From: JBCCFK01 sp965262315
GTDB taxonomy: Bacteria > Actinomycetota > Acidimicrobiia > Acidimicrobiales > UBA8592
Direction of reading: 5' to 3'
NCBI GenBank assembly: GCA_965262315.1
Contig: CBDHFJ010000040.1
Span: 1 to 31,703, forward strand
Length of the DNA stretch: 31,703 nucleotides
In this document: positions 1 through 6,605 of the stretch, piece by piece
How the letters are laid out: every line of letters begins with the position of its first letter
Position numbering within the stretch: position 1 is the stretch's first letter
Notes under the pieces: generated by a model
Told to the model about the DNA's origin: nothing
Databases searched by the model: none
The model's input: only the letters and a program-made list of their open reading frames with translations
Position numbers and translations under genes: made by a program

Positions 1-199
1 GTGCCGACAACGTGCCGAGCACACGGGAGAACACGGGTCGCGGGAGGGGTTCAGCGGTGATCACCTCGCCGGCGCGCAAACTCGCTTGCTTCTTGCTCGG
101 TTCGCACGGAACATCGGGTCATGCGTGACGTGAAGGTGTTCGTCGATCCGAGCCAGGCCTTCGGCCTGGGCTCCGTCGCGCTCTCGGGCGACCGAGCCT

Positions 200-324
200 G
201 ACCCCTTCCCACCCGTCGGAGCCCTGGGAAGGGGTCCGACAAGGATCCACCCATCCACGCGCGTCCGCATGGCGCGAAGGGCTCCGAGTCGCAGCTGCCG
301 AGCTGCGTCACCGATTCGTCGGTG
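200..324 (+). promoter_or_regulatory. structured leader upstream of tuf (three stem-loops)
   Basis: Three stem-loops precede the EF-Tu gene. The first has an 11-bp perfect stem (200-210 with 226-236, 15-nt loop). The second has a 7-bp stem with a GCCG tetraloop (290-296 with 301-307). The third has a 6-bp stem closed by a TTCG tetraloop (309-314 with 319-324). A further 7-bp hairpin lies at 153-159/163-169. The 200-236 stem could be the terminator of a gene outside the window, while the last two sit 34-68 nt from the start codon and are probably in the mRNA leader. No convincing coding frame was found in 1-357, and I could not assign a promoter. Confidence 0.45.
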
Positions 325-357
325 GGTTCGCCCGCCGTGCACAAGGAGCAGAACGCA

Positions 358-1539
358 ATGGCCAAGCAGGCCTTCGTGCGGACCAAGCCGCACATCAACA
401 TCGGCACCATGGGTCACGTCGACCACGGCAAGACCACACTGACTGCTGCCATCACCGCGGTGCTGGCGAAGTCGGGTGGAGCGACGGCGGCGGTGGCATT
501 CGACGAGATCGATCGGGCTCCCGAGGAGAAGACCCGCGGGATCACGATCAACATCTCCCACGTCGAATACGAGACCGCCGGGCGGCACTACGCCCACATC
601 GACATGCCCGGCCACGCCGACTTCGTGAAGAACATGATCACCGGAGCAGCACAGGTGGACGGCGCGATCCTCGTCGTGTCGGGCGCCGACGGCGCCGCGC
701 CCCAGACGCGAGAGCACGTGATCCTGGCTCGCCAGGTCGGGGTGGAGCACCTGGTCGTCGCGATCAACAAGGCCGACATCGCGGACCCCGAGTTGCTCGA
801 GCTCGTCGAGCTCGAGACGCGGGAGCTGCTGACGGCCTACGGCTACGACGGCGACGCCGTGCCCGTCATCGCGGTCTCCGCGCTGGGTGCCCTCGACGGA
901 GCCGCGCAGTGGGAGGCGGCGATTGCCGAGCTCCTCGACGCCGTGGATCGGACCATTCCTGAGCCGACGCGCTCGACGGATGCGCCGTTCCTGCTGGCGG
1001 TCGAGGGCGTGCAGTCCATCACCGGCCGCGGCACGGTCGTGACCGGCATGGTCACCCGCGGGCGGCTCGGTGTCGGTGACTCGGTCGAGGTCGTGGGTCT
1101 TCGCGACCCGGTCCAGGCCGTGGTCACCGGGATCGAATCATTCCGGCGGACCATGACCGACGCCGAAGCCGGCGACAACGTCGGCGTCCTGCTTCGCGGT
1201 GTCGACAAGGATGCCATCGAGCGCGGCATGGTCGTGTGCGAGCCGGGCTCGATCGCGCCACGCCGGCGGTTCACCGCCAACCTCTACTCGTTGAGTGCCG
1301 AGGAGGGCGGTCGCCGGCGCCCGTTCGCCAGCGGCTACGCGCCCCAGTTCTTCTTCCTCACGGCAGGAGTCACGGGCACGATCACCGTCGCGGACGGGGG
1401 ACCGGTCCAGCCCGGGCAGCACGCCGAGATCGACGTCGAACTCCAGCGCCCTGCAGCGCTGGACGTGGGCCTCGACTTCGCCGTGCGTGAAGGCAACCGG
1501 ACCATCGGGGCCGGCACGATCACCGCCGTCGCCGACTGA
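358..1539 (+). CDS. tuf: elongation factor Tu, divergent stand-alone copy
   Basis: Translational GTPase that carries aminoacyl-tRNA to the ribosome. The ATG at 358 follows AAGGAG (343-348) and opens with the EF-Tu N-terminus MAKQAF; the 393-aa length is normal. Visible G-domain motifs are GHVDHGKT (19-26), EEKTRGITI (switch I), DMPGH (82-86, usually DCPGH), NKAD (137-140) and SAL (174-176). Domains II and III follow, ending in REGNRTIGAGTIT. Odd points are in domain III: the usual GYRPQFYFRTTDVTG segment reads GYAPQFFFLTAGVTG (326-340), losing two conserved arginines. The gene is not next to fusA, rpsG or rpsJ. It may therefore be a second, specialised EF-Tu, like the extra tuf copies known in Streptomyces. 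The EF-Tu assignment is certain; its being a paralog is inferred. Confidence 0.93.
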   Translation: MAKQAFVRTKPHINIGTMGHVDHGKTTLTAAITAVLAKSGGATAAVAFDEIDRAPEEKTRGITINISHVEYETAGRHYAHIDMPGHADFVKNMITGAAQVDGAILVVSGADGAAPQTREHVILARQVGVEHLVVAINKADIADPELLELVELETRELLTAYGYDGDAVPVIAVSALGALDGAAQWEAAIAELLDAVDRTIPEPTRSTDAPFLLAVEGVQSITGRGTVVTGMVTRGRLGVGDSVEVVGLRDPVQAVVTGIESFRRTMTDAEAGDNVGVLLRGVDKDAIERGMVVCEPGSIAPRRRFTANLYSLSAEEGGRRRPFASGYAPQFFFLTAGVTGTITVADGGPVQPGQHAEIDVELQRPAALDVGLDFAVREGNRTIGAGTITAVAD

Positions 1540-1541
1540 AG

Positions 1542-1571
1542 ACGGGTGGGAGGAGTCGTCCTCCCACCCGT
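1542..1571 (+). terminator. terminator hairpin after tuf
   Basis: A perfect 13-bp stem (1542-1554 with 1559-1571) with a GTCG loop starts two bases after the tuf stop codon. There is only a short TT after the stem, as is common for hairpin terminators in high-GC actinobacteria. Confidence 0.75.
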
Positions 1572-1646
1572 TCGGTCGACCCATCCGGACCGAACCTGGC
1601 CGCAAGCGGAGTCGCCGAGCACGTCGACGCCAGGCGATAGGCCGAA

Positions 1647-1661
1647 GAACCCGAAGGGTTC
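1647..1661 (-). terminator. probable original host terminator of tRNA-Ala
   Basis: A GAACCC/GGGTTC stem with a 3-nt loop lies 5 nt beyond the 3' end of the displaced tRNA fragment when read on the minus strand. Before the element integrated it would have directly followed the tRNA-Ala gene. There is no long U tract, so termination strength is uncertain. Confidence 0.4.
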
Positions 1662-1662
1662 G

Positions 1663-1710
1663 GGGTGGAGCTGGCGGGAATCGAACCCGCGACCCCCTGC
1701 TTGCAAAGCA
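1663..1710 (-). repeat. left attachment site: displaced 3' half of tRNA-Ala
   Basis: Matches 14036-14083 over 48 nt with only two mismatches (1675 C versus 14048 G; 1689 G versus 14062 C). It holds the anticodon loop, the 3' strand of the anticodon stem, variable loop, T arm, acceptor 3' strand and discriminator of tRNA-Ala(TGC), but no 5' half. Similarity stops abruptly at 1711. The two mismatches pair with each other in the T stem, so the fragment still folds (GCGGG/CCCGC instead of GGGGG/CCCCC). This is the host's original tRNA 3' end, pushed aside by integration. Confidence 0.92.
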
Positions 1711-1812
1711 CGCTGAGGGCGCGTCGCTGACCTGCGGGTTCGCGTGAAAGCGCTGGTCAGGACTGGTTTCGATGTCTCCGGTCGTGACCGCAGATCTCCG
1801 CTGTTCTCCGCC

Positions 1813-1834
1813 GCTACGCGCGCGATACGCGCGC
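1813..1834. repeat. left end-repeat, likely integrase arm site
   Basis: Two copies of TACGCGCGC start 11 bp apart, about one helical turn (1815 and 1826). The 22-nt block differs from 13933-13954 at the other end of the element by one base. Paired short repeats inside both att sites are typical of arm-type integrase binding sites; the function is inferred. The repeat also encodes the last residues and the stop codon of the ASCH gene. Confidence 0.6.
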
Positions 1835-2260
1835 AAGATCCCTCGCGAGGTCAGGAATAGCCGCGGCCTCACCGTTCAGGTAGATGAAGTTCTGTGGGGC
1901 AGAGGTGAGCCCGAGAGTGGAGAGAGACACCGGAGTGTCGAGCTTCCTGGTTTCCCCGAGGACTATTGCGGAAGCGTCTTGAGCGCCGGCGAAGTACGTG
2001 CGGAACTGGTCGCGTGATACCCCGGCGCACCTTCCCCAGGCGGTCCAGAGAGCGGAGGGTGATCTCGTCTCAACTCTCTCGACTCGAGCCCAGCCGACGA
2101 TGGCGCTCACGGGCGCAGTCTCATACAGCACAACGTGGGACACGTGACGCTTGGGCGGTTGGCGGCGGAGCTCGACGGTCTTGGTGCCCCGCAGGATCGC
2201 TTGTGCGAACTCGGCGTGGACAGAGAGCAGAGCTACAGCCCGATCCTGGCTAGAAGCCAT
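1814..2260 (-). CDS. ASCH (PUA-like) domain protein
   Basis: 148-aa soluble protein. The N-terminal LLSVHAEFAQAILRGTKTVELRR pattern (about 11-33; E-F-A-x-x-I-x-x-G-x-K-T-x-E-L-R) is the ASCH signature, and a VVLYET...IVGWARV strand pair follows. ASCH domains belong to the PUA/EVE superfamily, whose members bind RNA or modified bases; no substrate can be read here. The start at 2260 overlaps the upstream PIN-GNAT-ASCH gene by 28 nt, implying co-translation and a joint function. The 3' end of the gene lies in the left end-repeat, so the terminal residues (about ARVSRA) are encoded by repeat DNA. This suggests the reading frame was capped when the element end formed. Confidence 0.72.
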   Translation of the reverse strand: MASSQDRAVALLSVHAEFAQAILRGTKTVELRRQPPKRHVSHVVLYETAPVSAIVGWARVERVETRSPSALWTAWGRCAGVSRDQFRTYFAGAQDASAIVLGETRKLDTPVSLSTLGLTSAPQNFIYLNGEAAAIPDLARDLARVSRA

Positions 2261-3699
2261 TCCTGCGCTTCCGGCAGGGTGCGGCTGATCGTTTGTGGTG
2301 CACCACGCAAGGCCCCTGCGTCAATGAGCTCGTGGATCGAGATCGGGTCCTCTAGAGACCGATCCTGCCTGAACAGGATTCCTACCACATCTCGCTGCGC
2401 CAACGCGTGAACCTCGTCAGCCGAGTAGACAGTGCGCCCACCGACGAACCGGTTGATCTCGACAGGATCGTCTGAAACCAAGATCCGCTCAGCGATCCCA
2501 ACTGTCGTCACGGCTCGGGCGTCTGTGGACCTATAGAAGAGGAGAACATCGCCGGGCCGTAGGGAGCGGATCTGGCCATTTGAGAGGTATGCCTTTCGGA
2601 TAGCGTTGCCGAACGGCCCTGGCCCGACGATTGCCTGCTGTGTCTCGAGTTCTGGGAAGAGCATCCTGTGGAACTCCGGCCTGATGGGGATGATGGCCAT
2701 CGGCGAATCGGGAGCCTTGAGGGCCGGGGGCCCAAATCGAACGTGATGCTCGAGCGCCGTCAGAGAGCGCTCAGTGTTGCTGGCCGGCACGAATCGTTTG
2801 ACCAGCACGAGTTCGCCCAGCGGGCTCCTGTGCTCAGTGCCAACGAATCCGAACTGCTCGAGCAGTGAGATCAGATTCTCGTGCTTCTCGAAGACGGTGA
2901 CCCATGCCGCGTCGAATCCATTGCCCGCGCAGTAGTGGAACAGGGCCTTGAGTAGGAGCTCGCCATAGCGATTCCCGGTGTGTCGATCAGAGACTTTGAA
3001 AGTGGAAACCTTCAGCGGGTGCGCCCCCAACTCGAACTCGTGGTCGTTTGGCTTGACGATGCAGAAGGCAGCGCACGAGCCGTCGCTGTCACGAATGGTG
3101 AAGGCTGAACGGCCCTGTCTCTTGACACGAGCCAACCAGTCGTCGAAGTCGGGGGCGTAGTCGACGCGAAGCGAGTCAAGAATCGGATCCTCAGCGTCGA
3201 TCGTGTGCACCGGCTCGAAGCTGACGAGCGGCGGGCTAGGGGGTAGCCGGTGGGTCAGGCTCGCAAGAAGCGCGATCGCATCAACCGTCGTCAGCACGCG
3301 GTCCGACAGGTCAAGCCGAGCAGCTTTCCGATGGATTCCGCCGTCCTCGGTGACCAGATAGTCAACAGCGTCCCGATGAACCGCGGCGAGCAGCCGATTG
3401 TCAACCCACTCGTTGGACCCGACGTCGGAGGCGCCGACGATCGCCGTGAAGTTCGCATCCAGCGCGGGTGGATGAGTGAGTCTCGGATACTTCTGGATCA
3501 ACCGTTCGCGCGTCTGGCGGCGCCCCTCGTCACGATCCCGCCGAATGTCGTGTATGGAGTCGGGGTGGTGGAGAACGGTGAAACCACCCGCGTTGCACTG
3601 AGCGACGAAGTCAGCGGCGTTGTCCGTCCCCGGTTCGACGCCCGCCGGAGACACCGGTTCGAGGGGTATCAGAATGTTGGTGTCGATGAGGAAGCGCAT
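2233..3699 (-). CDS. PIN - GNAT - ASCH three-domain fusion protein
   Basis: 488 aa. Residues 1-145 look like a PIN-type nuclease: MRFLIDTNIL with Asp6, WVDNRLLAA with Asp100, and VTEDGG with Asp119 supply the acidic residues expected for metal-dependent RNA cleavage. Residues about 165-303 form a GNAT acetyltransferase-like domain (GNRYGELLLKALF as the acetyl-CoA loop and helix; late FEKHENLISLLEQFGF). Residues about 335-488 form an ASCH/EVE-like PUA domain (IRSLRPGDVLLFY, VGIAERI). The domain order suggests a nuclease effector, a modifying or regulatory acetyltransferase, and a nucleic-acid sensor. It overlaps the downstream ASCH gene. All three domains look complete. The targets and any role in toxicity or phage defence are inference. 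Confidence 0.72.
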   Translation of the reverse strand: MRFLIDTNILIPLEPVSPAGVEPGTDNAADFVAQCNAGGFTVLHHPDSIHDIRRDRDEGRRQTRERLIQKYPRLTHPPALDANFTAIVGASDVGSNEWVDNRLLAAVHRDAVDYLVTEDGGIHRKAARLDLSDRVLTTVDAIALLASLTHRLPPSPPLVSFEPVHTIDAEDPILDSLRVDYAPDFDDWLARVKRQGRSAFTIRDSDGSCAAFCIVKPNDHEFELGAHPLKVSTFKVSDRHTGNRYGELLLKALFHYCAGNGFDAAWVTVFEKHENLISLLEQFGFVGTEHRSPLGELVLVKRFVPASNTERSLTALEHHVRFGPPALKAPDSPMAIIPIRPEFHRMLFPELETQQAIVGPGPFGNAIRKAYLSNGQIRSLRPGDVLLFYRSTDARAVTTVGIAERILVSDDPVEINRFVGGRTVYSADEVHALAQRDVVGILFRQDRSLEDPISIHELIDAGALRGAPQTISRTLPEAQEWLLARIGL

Positions 3700-3731
3700 G
3701 GTTCCAGCCGAAGATCCATTGATCTATCGGC

Positions 3732-3740
3732 ACAACTTGG
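3732..3740. promoter_or_regulatory. candidate operator half-site before the PIN-GNAT-ASCH gene
   Basis: ACAACTTGG, 33 nt upstream of the start at 3699, is identical to 5961-5969, the outer half-site of the fic operator. Within the 145-nt gap 3700-3844 this is the only match I noticed. It may mark shared regulation of the cassette, but a single half-site is weak evidence. Confidence 0.3.
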
Positions 3741-3844
3741 GATGATGCCAGTCCCTCGCCGATGCGTGCCTTTGTGCAGCGGGTTGGGGCGGGCCATCTC
3801 ACCGATCGGGGACGCTCGATGCGTGCCGAGCTTCCGATCAGCTC

Positions 3845-4678
3845 TCAGTCTTCGGCCAGGCGCCGGAGGATGTTCGCGAGCTGGATCACCGAGTCTGCGG
3901 CGATGCCCGCGTCTCTGCGAGACGGGGTGCTCCGATGCTTCACGGCTTGCGCTAGCTCGACAACGGACCGGGCGACCTTTCGGATCTCTGCGTTTGTGGG
4001 ACCCTGAGCAGTTCGCTCTATGACTCGGTCGAACCGTTGCTTCGTGCTCGTGACCGGAGGCATCTCCTCACCTTCATCCAGGTCCCGAGCTGGGTCGAAC
4101 ACGACGTCGCTCAGCCTCTCGAGGACGGCGACGCAGTCGTTGCCGACGTTCCGATAGTCCTGTTGACTGCGAGCCACTTGGAAGTGTCGCCGGAGCTCGT
4201 TGATCTCGTCATCGACCTTCGACCACCCCGTTCCAGGGTGGCTAGTGACGGGTCGCGCAAGTGTCGAGACAATCTCGCCGTCCTCAAGTCGTGCTAGGTG
4301 AAGGTGCGCTGGTTCGAACAGTTCGTTCAGGATGTTCCGCCTTGTCTGCCAACTCCCGTAGCCGTCGTTGGCTACCCAATGCGAGCGAAAGGTCCGGTAG
4401 TCGCTGAACGGGAGGTTCAGGCTGATCCCGACCCGCTCGAGGAGACGCCGGCTTGTTCGAAGAATGAGGCGGATCTCATCTTCGCTGGTCCGCTGGCTGC
4501 CATCGGTTCCGTACGCCTCCAGTTCGTCATGGGCCAGCCGAAGCAAGGCAACACCCACCTCGACGTCGGATCGCTCAGCGTCGCCCACAGTCCGGAGCCG
4601 GTTCAGTAGGTCGTGGTCCAGAACGCTGGCACTCGTAGGGTCGAATTCGCTATCTCGGAAGAAGTCCTCCGGCGTCAC
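3845..4678 (-). CDS. hypothetical protein with Abi-like/HEPN-like helical C-terminus
   Basis: 277-aa soluble, mostly helical protein; exact family not identified. Residues about 88-130 (F-x-x-Y-x-x-F-x-x-H-W then GSWQTRRNILNELF) and about 152-277 resemble a widespread family of uncharacterised proteins. The C-terminal part contains WSKVDDEINELRR, DYRNVGNDCVAVLERLSD and ELAQAVKHR ahead of a final helix. An R-x4-H string (Arg95-His100) is reminiscent of HEPN RNases but may be chance. The gene is 90 nt downstream of fic and 145 nt upstream of the PIN fusion on the same strand, so it is probably part of that cassette. A role in abortive infection is only suggested by the resemblance and the neighbours. 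Confidence 0.55.
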   Translation of the reverse strand: MTPEDFFRDSEFDPTSASVLDHDLLNRLRTVGDAERSDVEVGVALLRLAHDELEAYGTDGSQRTSEDEIRLILRTSRRLLERVGISLNLPFSDYRTFRSHWVANDGYGSWQTRRNILNELFEPAHLHLARLEDGEIVSTLARPVTSHPGTGWSKVDDEINELRRHFQVARSQQDYRNVGNDCVAVLERLSDVVFDPARDLDEGEEMPPVTSTKQRFDRVIERTAQGPTNAEIRKVARSVVELAQAVKHRSTPSRRDAGIAADSVIQLANILRRLAED

Positions 4679-4768
4679 GAGGGAGCCTCCCCTGCGAGTG
4701 GGACGGCTGAGATGCGGTAAGACCCCGGGCTATGCCTACGCACGATGAGCGCCAGGTGGCCGCATGTG

Positions 4769-5980
4769 TCAACTCTCGATGATCTCGAACACACGTCGGT
4801 TCCAGTAGAGGCGGTCGTATCTCGCATCGCTGTATGGCTCGAGCAGGCCGAGCTCACAGAGCCGGCTGATGGCGTTCCGGTTCGCTTGGTTGGACTTTCC
4901 ATAGCGTGCTTGCGCTGCGGCGACGGTGAGGATCGGGAAGGCGATCAGGTCGTCAGCGATCTCGATTGCGAGCCGAGCGCGTGGCAGTGCGTCTCGGGCC
5001 TGAGCGGACAGTTCGTCCTGGAGTGCGAGCAGCCCCATGACTCGTCTGTGTGCGTCCTCCGCTGACGCGGCGACAGCCTGAGCGAAGAAGCCGATCCAAG
5101 GCGCCCATTCGCCCGTGACGCTCACCTGCAGGAGATGGTCGCGGTACTCGGTGGCGTGGTCCTTCAGCCAGTCCGAGACGGACAACACGGGTGTCTTCAG
5201 GGCGCCATCGATCAGGATCTGGAGCACGGATACGAGACGGCCGACGCGACCGTTGCCGTCGGTGTACGGATGGATCGTCTCGAACTGATAGTGGGCGAGT
5301 GCAACCCGAACGAGGAGTTGTAGCGAGTCTCGGAGCGACTCGTCGTTAATCCAGTCGAGCCAGTCGTCGAGGAGCAATGTCAGCTGATCGCCGGGCGGCG
5401 GTGGGATGAATCGGGCCTCGGTGATCGGACGATTCTTGGCTCCGATGAACACCTGGCGCTCGCGGAGGGCTCCAGCCTCCGGGCCGTCGCTCTCCGTGCC
5501 TCGGACGATCTCGGCTTGGAGGCTGGAGAGGAAGGGGACTGTGATCGGACGCTCCTCCACCCAGTCGAAGGCGGCGTCTGCAGCACGTGTGTAGTTCATG
5601 ACCTCGCGCACGTTTGGCGGGATGCTCGGGTCCGCTTCGTCGATTGACACCGCCTCGGCTGCGAAGAGGTCGGTCAGGTTGGCGAACGTTCCTTCGAGCG
5701 CAGAGGTGCCGATGGCCTCTCGCCGCGTGGCGACCCGGGTCACGAGTTGAGGGTTTGGGATGATGCTTGCCGCGGCATCGAGTCGTCCGAGTGCTGCCAT
5801 GGCTTCGGACAAGGCCATCCAGACATCGCCGGGCAGATCCAGTTGTCGAGGCAGTGGCGTTGGGACGAACGCTCCGAGCTCGTACGGCGCGTTGAACCGG
5901 TTGTCTGTTCCTCGGATGACGACCGTTGAGCCGATCGGCGACTGTGAGAGGTCAGTGGCCACAACTTGGATTCTATTCAC
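4769..5980 (-). CDS. fic: Fic/DOC-type AMP transferase, class II, with C-terminal winged helix
   Basis: Predicted AMPylating enzyme. From the GTG at 5980 (403 aa) an N-terminal Fic_N segment (FVPTPLP) leads to T-x3-E-G (TSALEG, about 92-97), the inhibitory helix that places it in class II. The catalytic motif HPYTDGNGRVGR (about 237-248) is fully intact. The last ~60 residues (LTVAAAQARYGKSNQANRNAISRLCELGLL) look like a winged helix-turn-helix, so the protein might bind DNA. An open frame runs on to 6094, but it reads through a 28-bp palindrome; starting at 5980 (after GGAAAG) or 5962 places the palindrome in the promoter. It is the first gene of the minus-strand cassette. The target is unknown. 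Both inhibitory and catalytic motifs are present, so regulated activity is expected. Confidence 0.88.
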   Translation of the reverse strand: MNRIQVVATDLSQSPIGSTVVIRGTDNRFNAPYELGAFVPTPLPRQLDLPGDVWMALSEAMAALGRLDAAASIIPNPQLVTRVATRREAIGTSALEGTFANLTDLFAAEAVSIDEADPSIPPNVREVMNYTRAADAAFDWVEERPITVPFLSSLQAEIVRGTESDGPEAGALRERQVFIGAKNRPITEARFIPPPPGDQLTLLLDDWLDWINDESLRDSLQLLVRVALAHYQFETIHPYTDGNGRVGRLVSVLQILIDGALKTPVLSVSDWLKDHATEYRDHLLQVSVTGEWAPWIGFFAQAVAASAEDAHRRVMGLLALQDELSAQARDALPRARLAIEIADDLIAFPILTVAAAQARYGKSNQANRNAISRLCELGLLEPYSDARYDRLYWNRRVFEIIES

Positions 5981-6033
5981 GGCTTTCCAAGTTTCGCGCG
6001 CGAAACTTGGAATTACAGGCGTGCAATCCAAGT
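5964..6033. promoter_or_regulatory. nested palindromic operator in front of fic
   Basis: A perfect 28-bp palindrome spans 5985-6012; each half reads TTCCAAGTTTCGCG. Around it, ACTTGGATT (5964-5972) and AATCCAAGT (6025-6033) form a second inverted pair. Both pairs have exactly the same centre (5998.5), so the site has concentric symmetry, with the CCAAGT core repeated four times. It begins 5 nt upstream of the proposed fic start. This is what an oligomeric repressor site looks like. The likeliest binder is the Fic winged helix (autoregulation), though another regulator is possible. Confidence 0.75.
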
Positions 6034-6234
6034 CTGGGGTGCGGTGGTGAGCGCCCGGGCTCGCGTGTCCCAATCGGCCGCTGGTGGGGGCCACAGATGA
6101 GGCATGACCCTAGGCAGCTCTCGGGAGGTGGCTCTGCGGCGCTCTGCTCGTCGACCTTGGGCCGCGCCTGAACAAAGGCGAGTTGCTCGGTGGTTGTCCC
6201 AGAGTCCCGACGTCATCCCCCACAGGTACTCGGC

Positions 6235-6450
6235 ATGGGCAGGGGACTGATACCGCCGAATCTCGGGAGCGAGCCCGGTTCGCTGATCGACACCGCAGCG
6301 GTCGCCGTGCGGCTCGGCGTCACGGAGCGGTTCGTACGCCGTCTCGTTGATGAGCGCCGGATCCCGTTCCTGAAGATCGGCAAGTTCGTCCGCTTCGATC
6401 CCGACGAGATCGGCGAGTGGATCGACGAACAGCGCGTCGCACCGCGATGA
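6235..6450 (+). CDS. excisionase/AlpA-like helix-turn-helix protein
   Basis: 71 aa from ATG 6235; a GTG at 6190, preceded by AAAGG, would add 15 residues, and neither ribosome site is strong. The core LIDTAAVAVRLGVTERFVRRLVDERRIP followed by FLKIGKFVRFDPDEIGEWID is the MerR-like HTH_17 fold of excisionases and AlpA-type regulators. In an integrative element such a protein usually helps integrase to excise or controls transfer genes. It is divergent from fic and the first gene upstream of the relaxase, so it may also control that promoter. It lies over 6 kb from the integrase rather than beside it. Confidence 0.8.
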   Translation: MGRGLIPPNLGSEPGSLIDTAAVAVRLGVTERFVRRLVDERRIPFLKIGKFVRFDPDEIGEWIDEQRVAPR

Positions 6451-6605
6451 CGCACGAACCCGGCTCCCTGACCGACCCCATGACGCAGGCCTGCCAAAGC
6501 CGGAAGCAGCCGCCCAGAACCGAGTCCTGACCTCATGCGCCCCCGAACCATCTCTCCACCGCCATCACCAAGAGCGACAGACGGGTGCACTGATCTCGCG
6601 GAGAG

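Noticed and set aside
1..60. Possible C-terminus of an upstream gene ending at TGA 58-60, with GTGCCGA repeated
   Set aside because: Too short to recognise and no frame gives a convincing product.
6485..6494. 10-nt palindrome GCAGGCCTGC before the relaxase
   Set aside because: Short GC palindromes are expected by chance in DNA of this composition.
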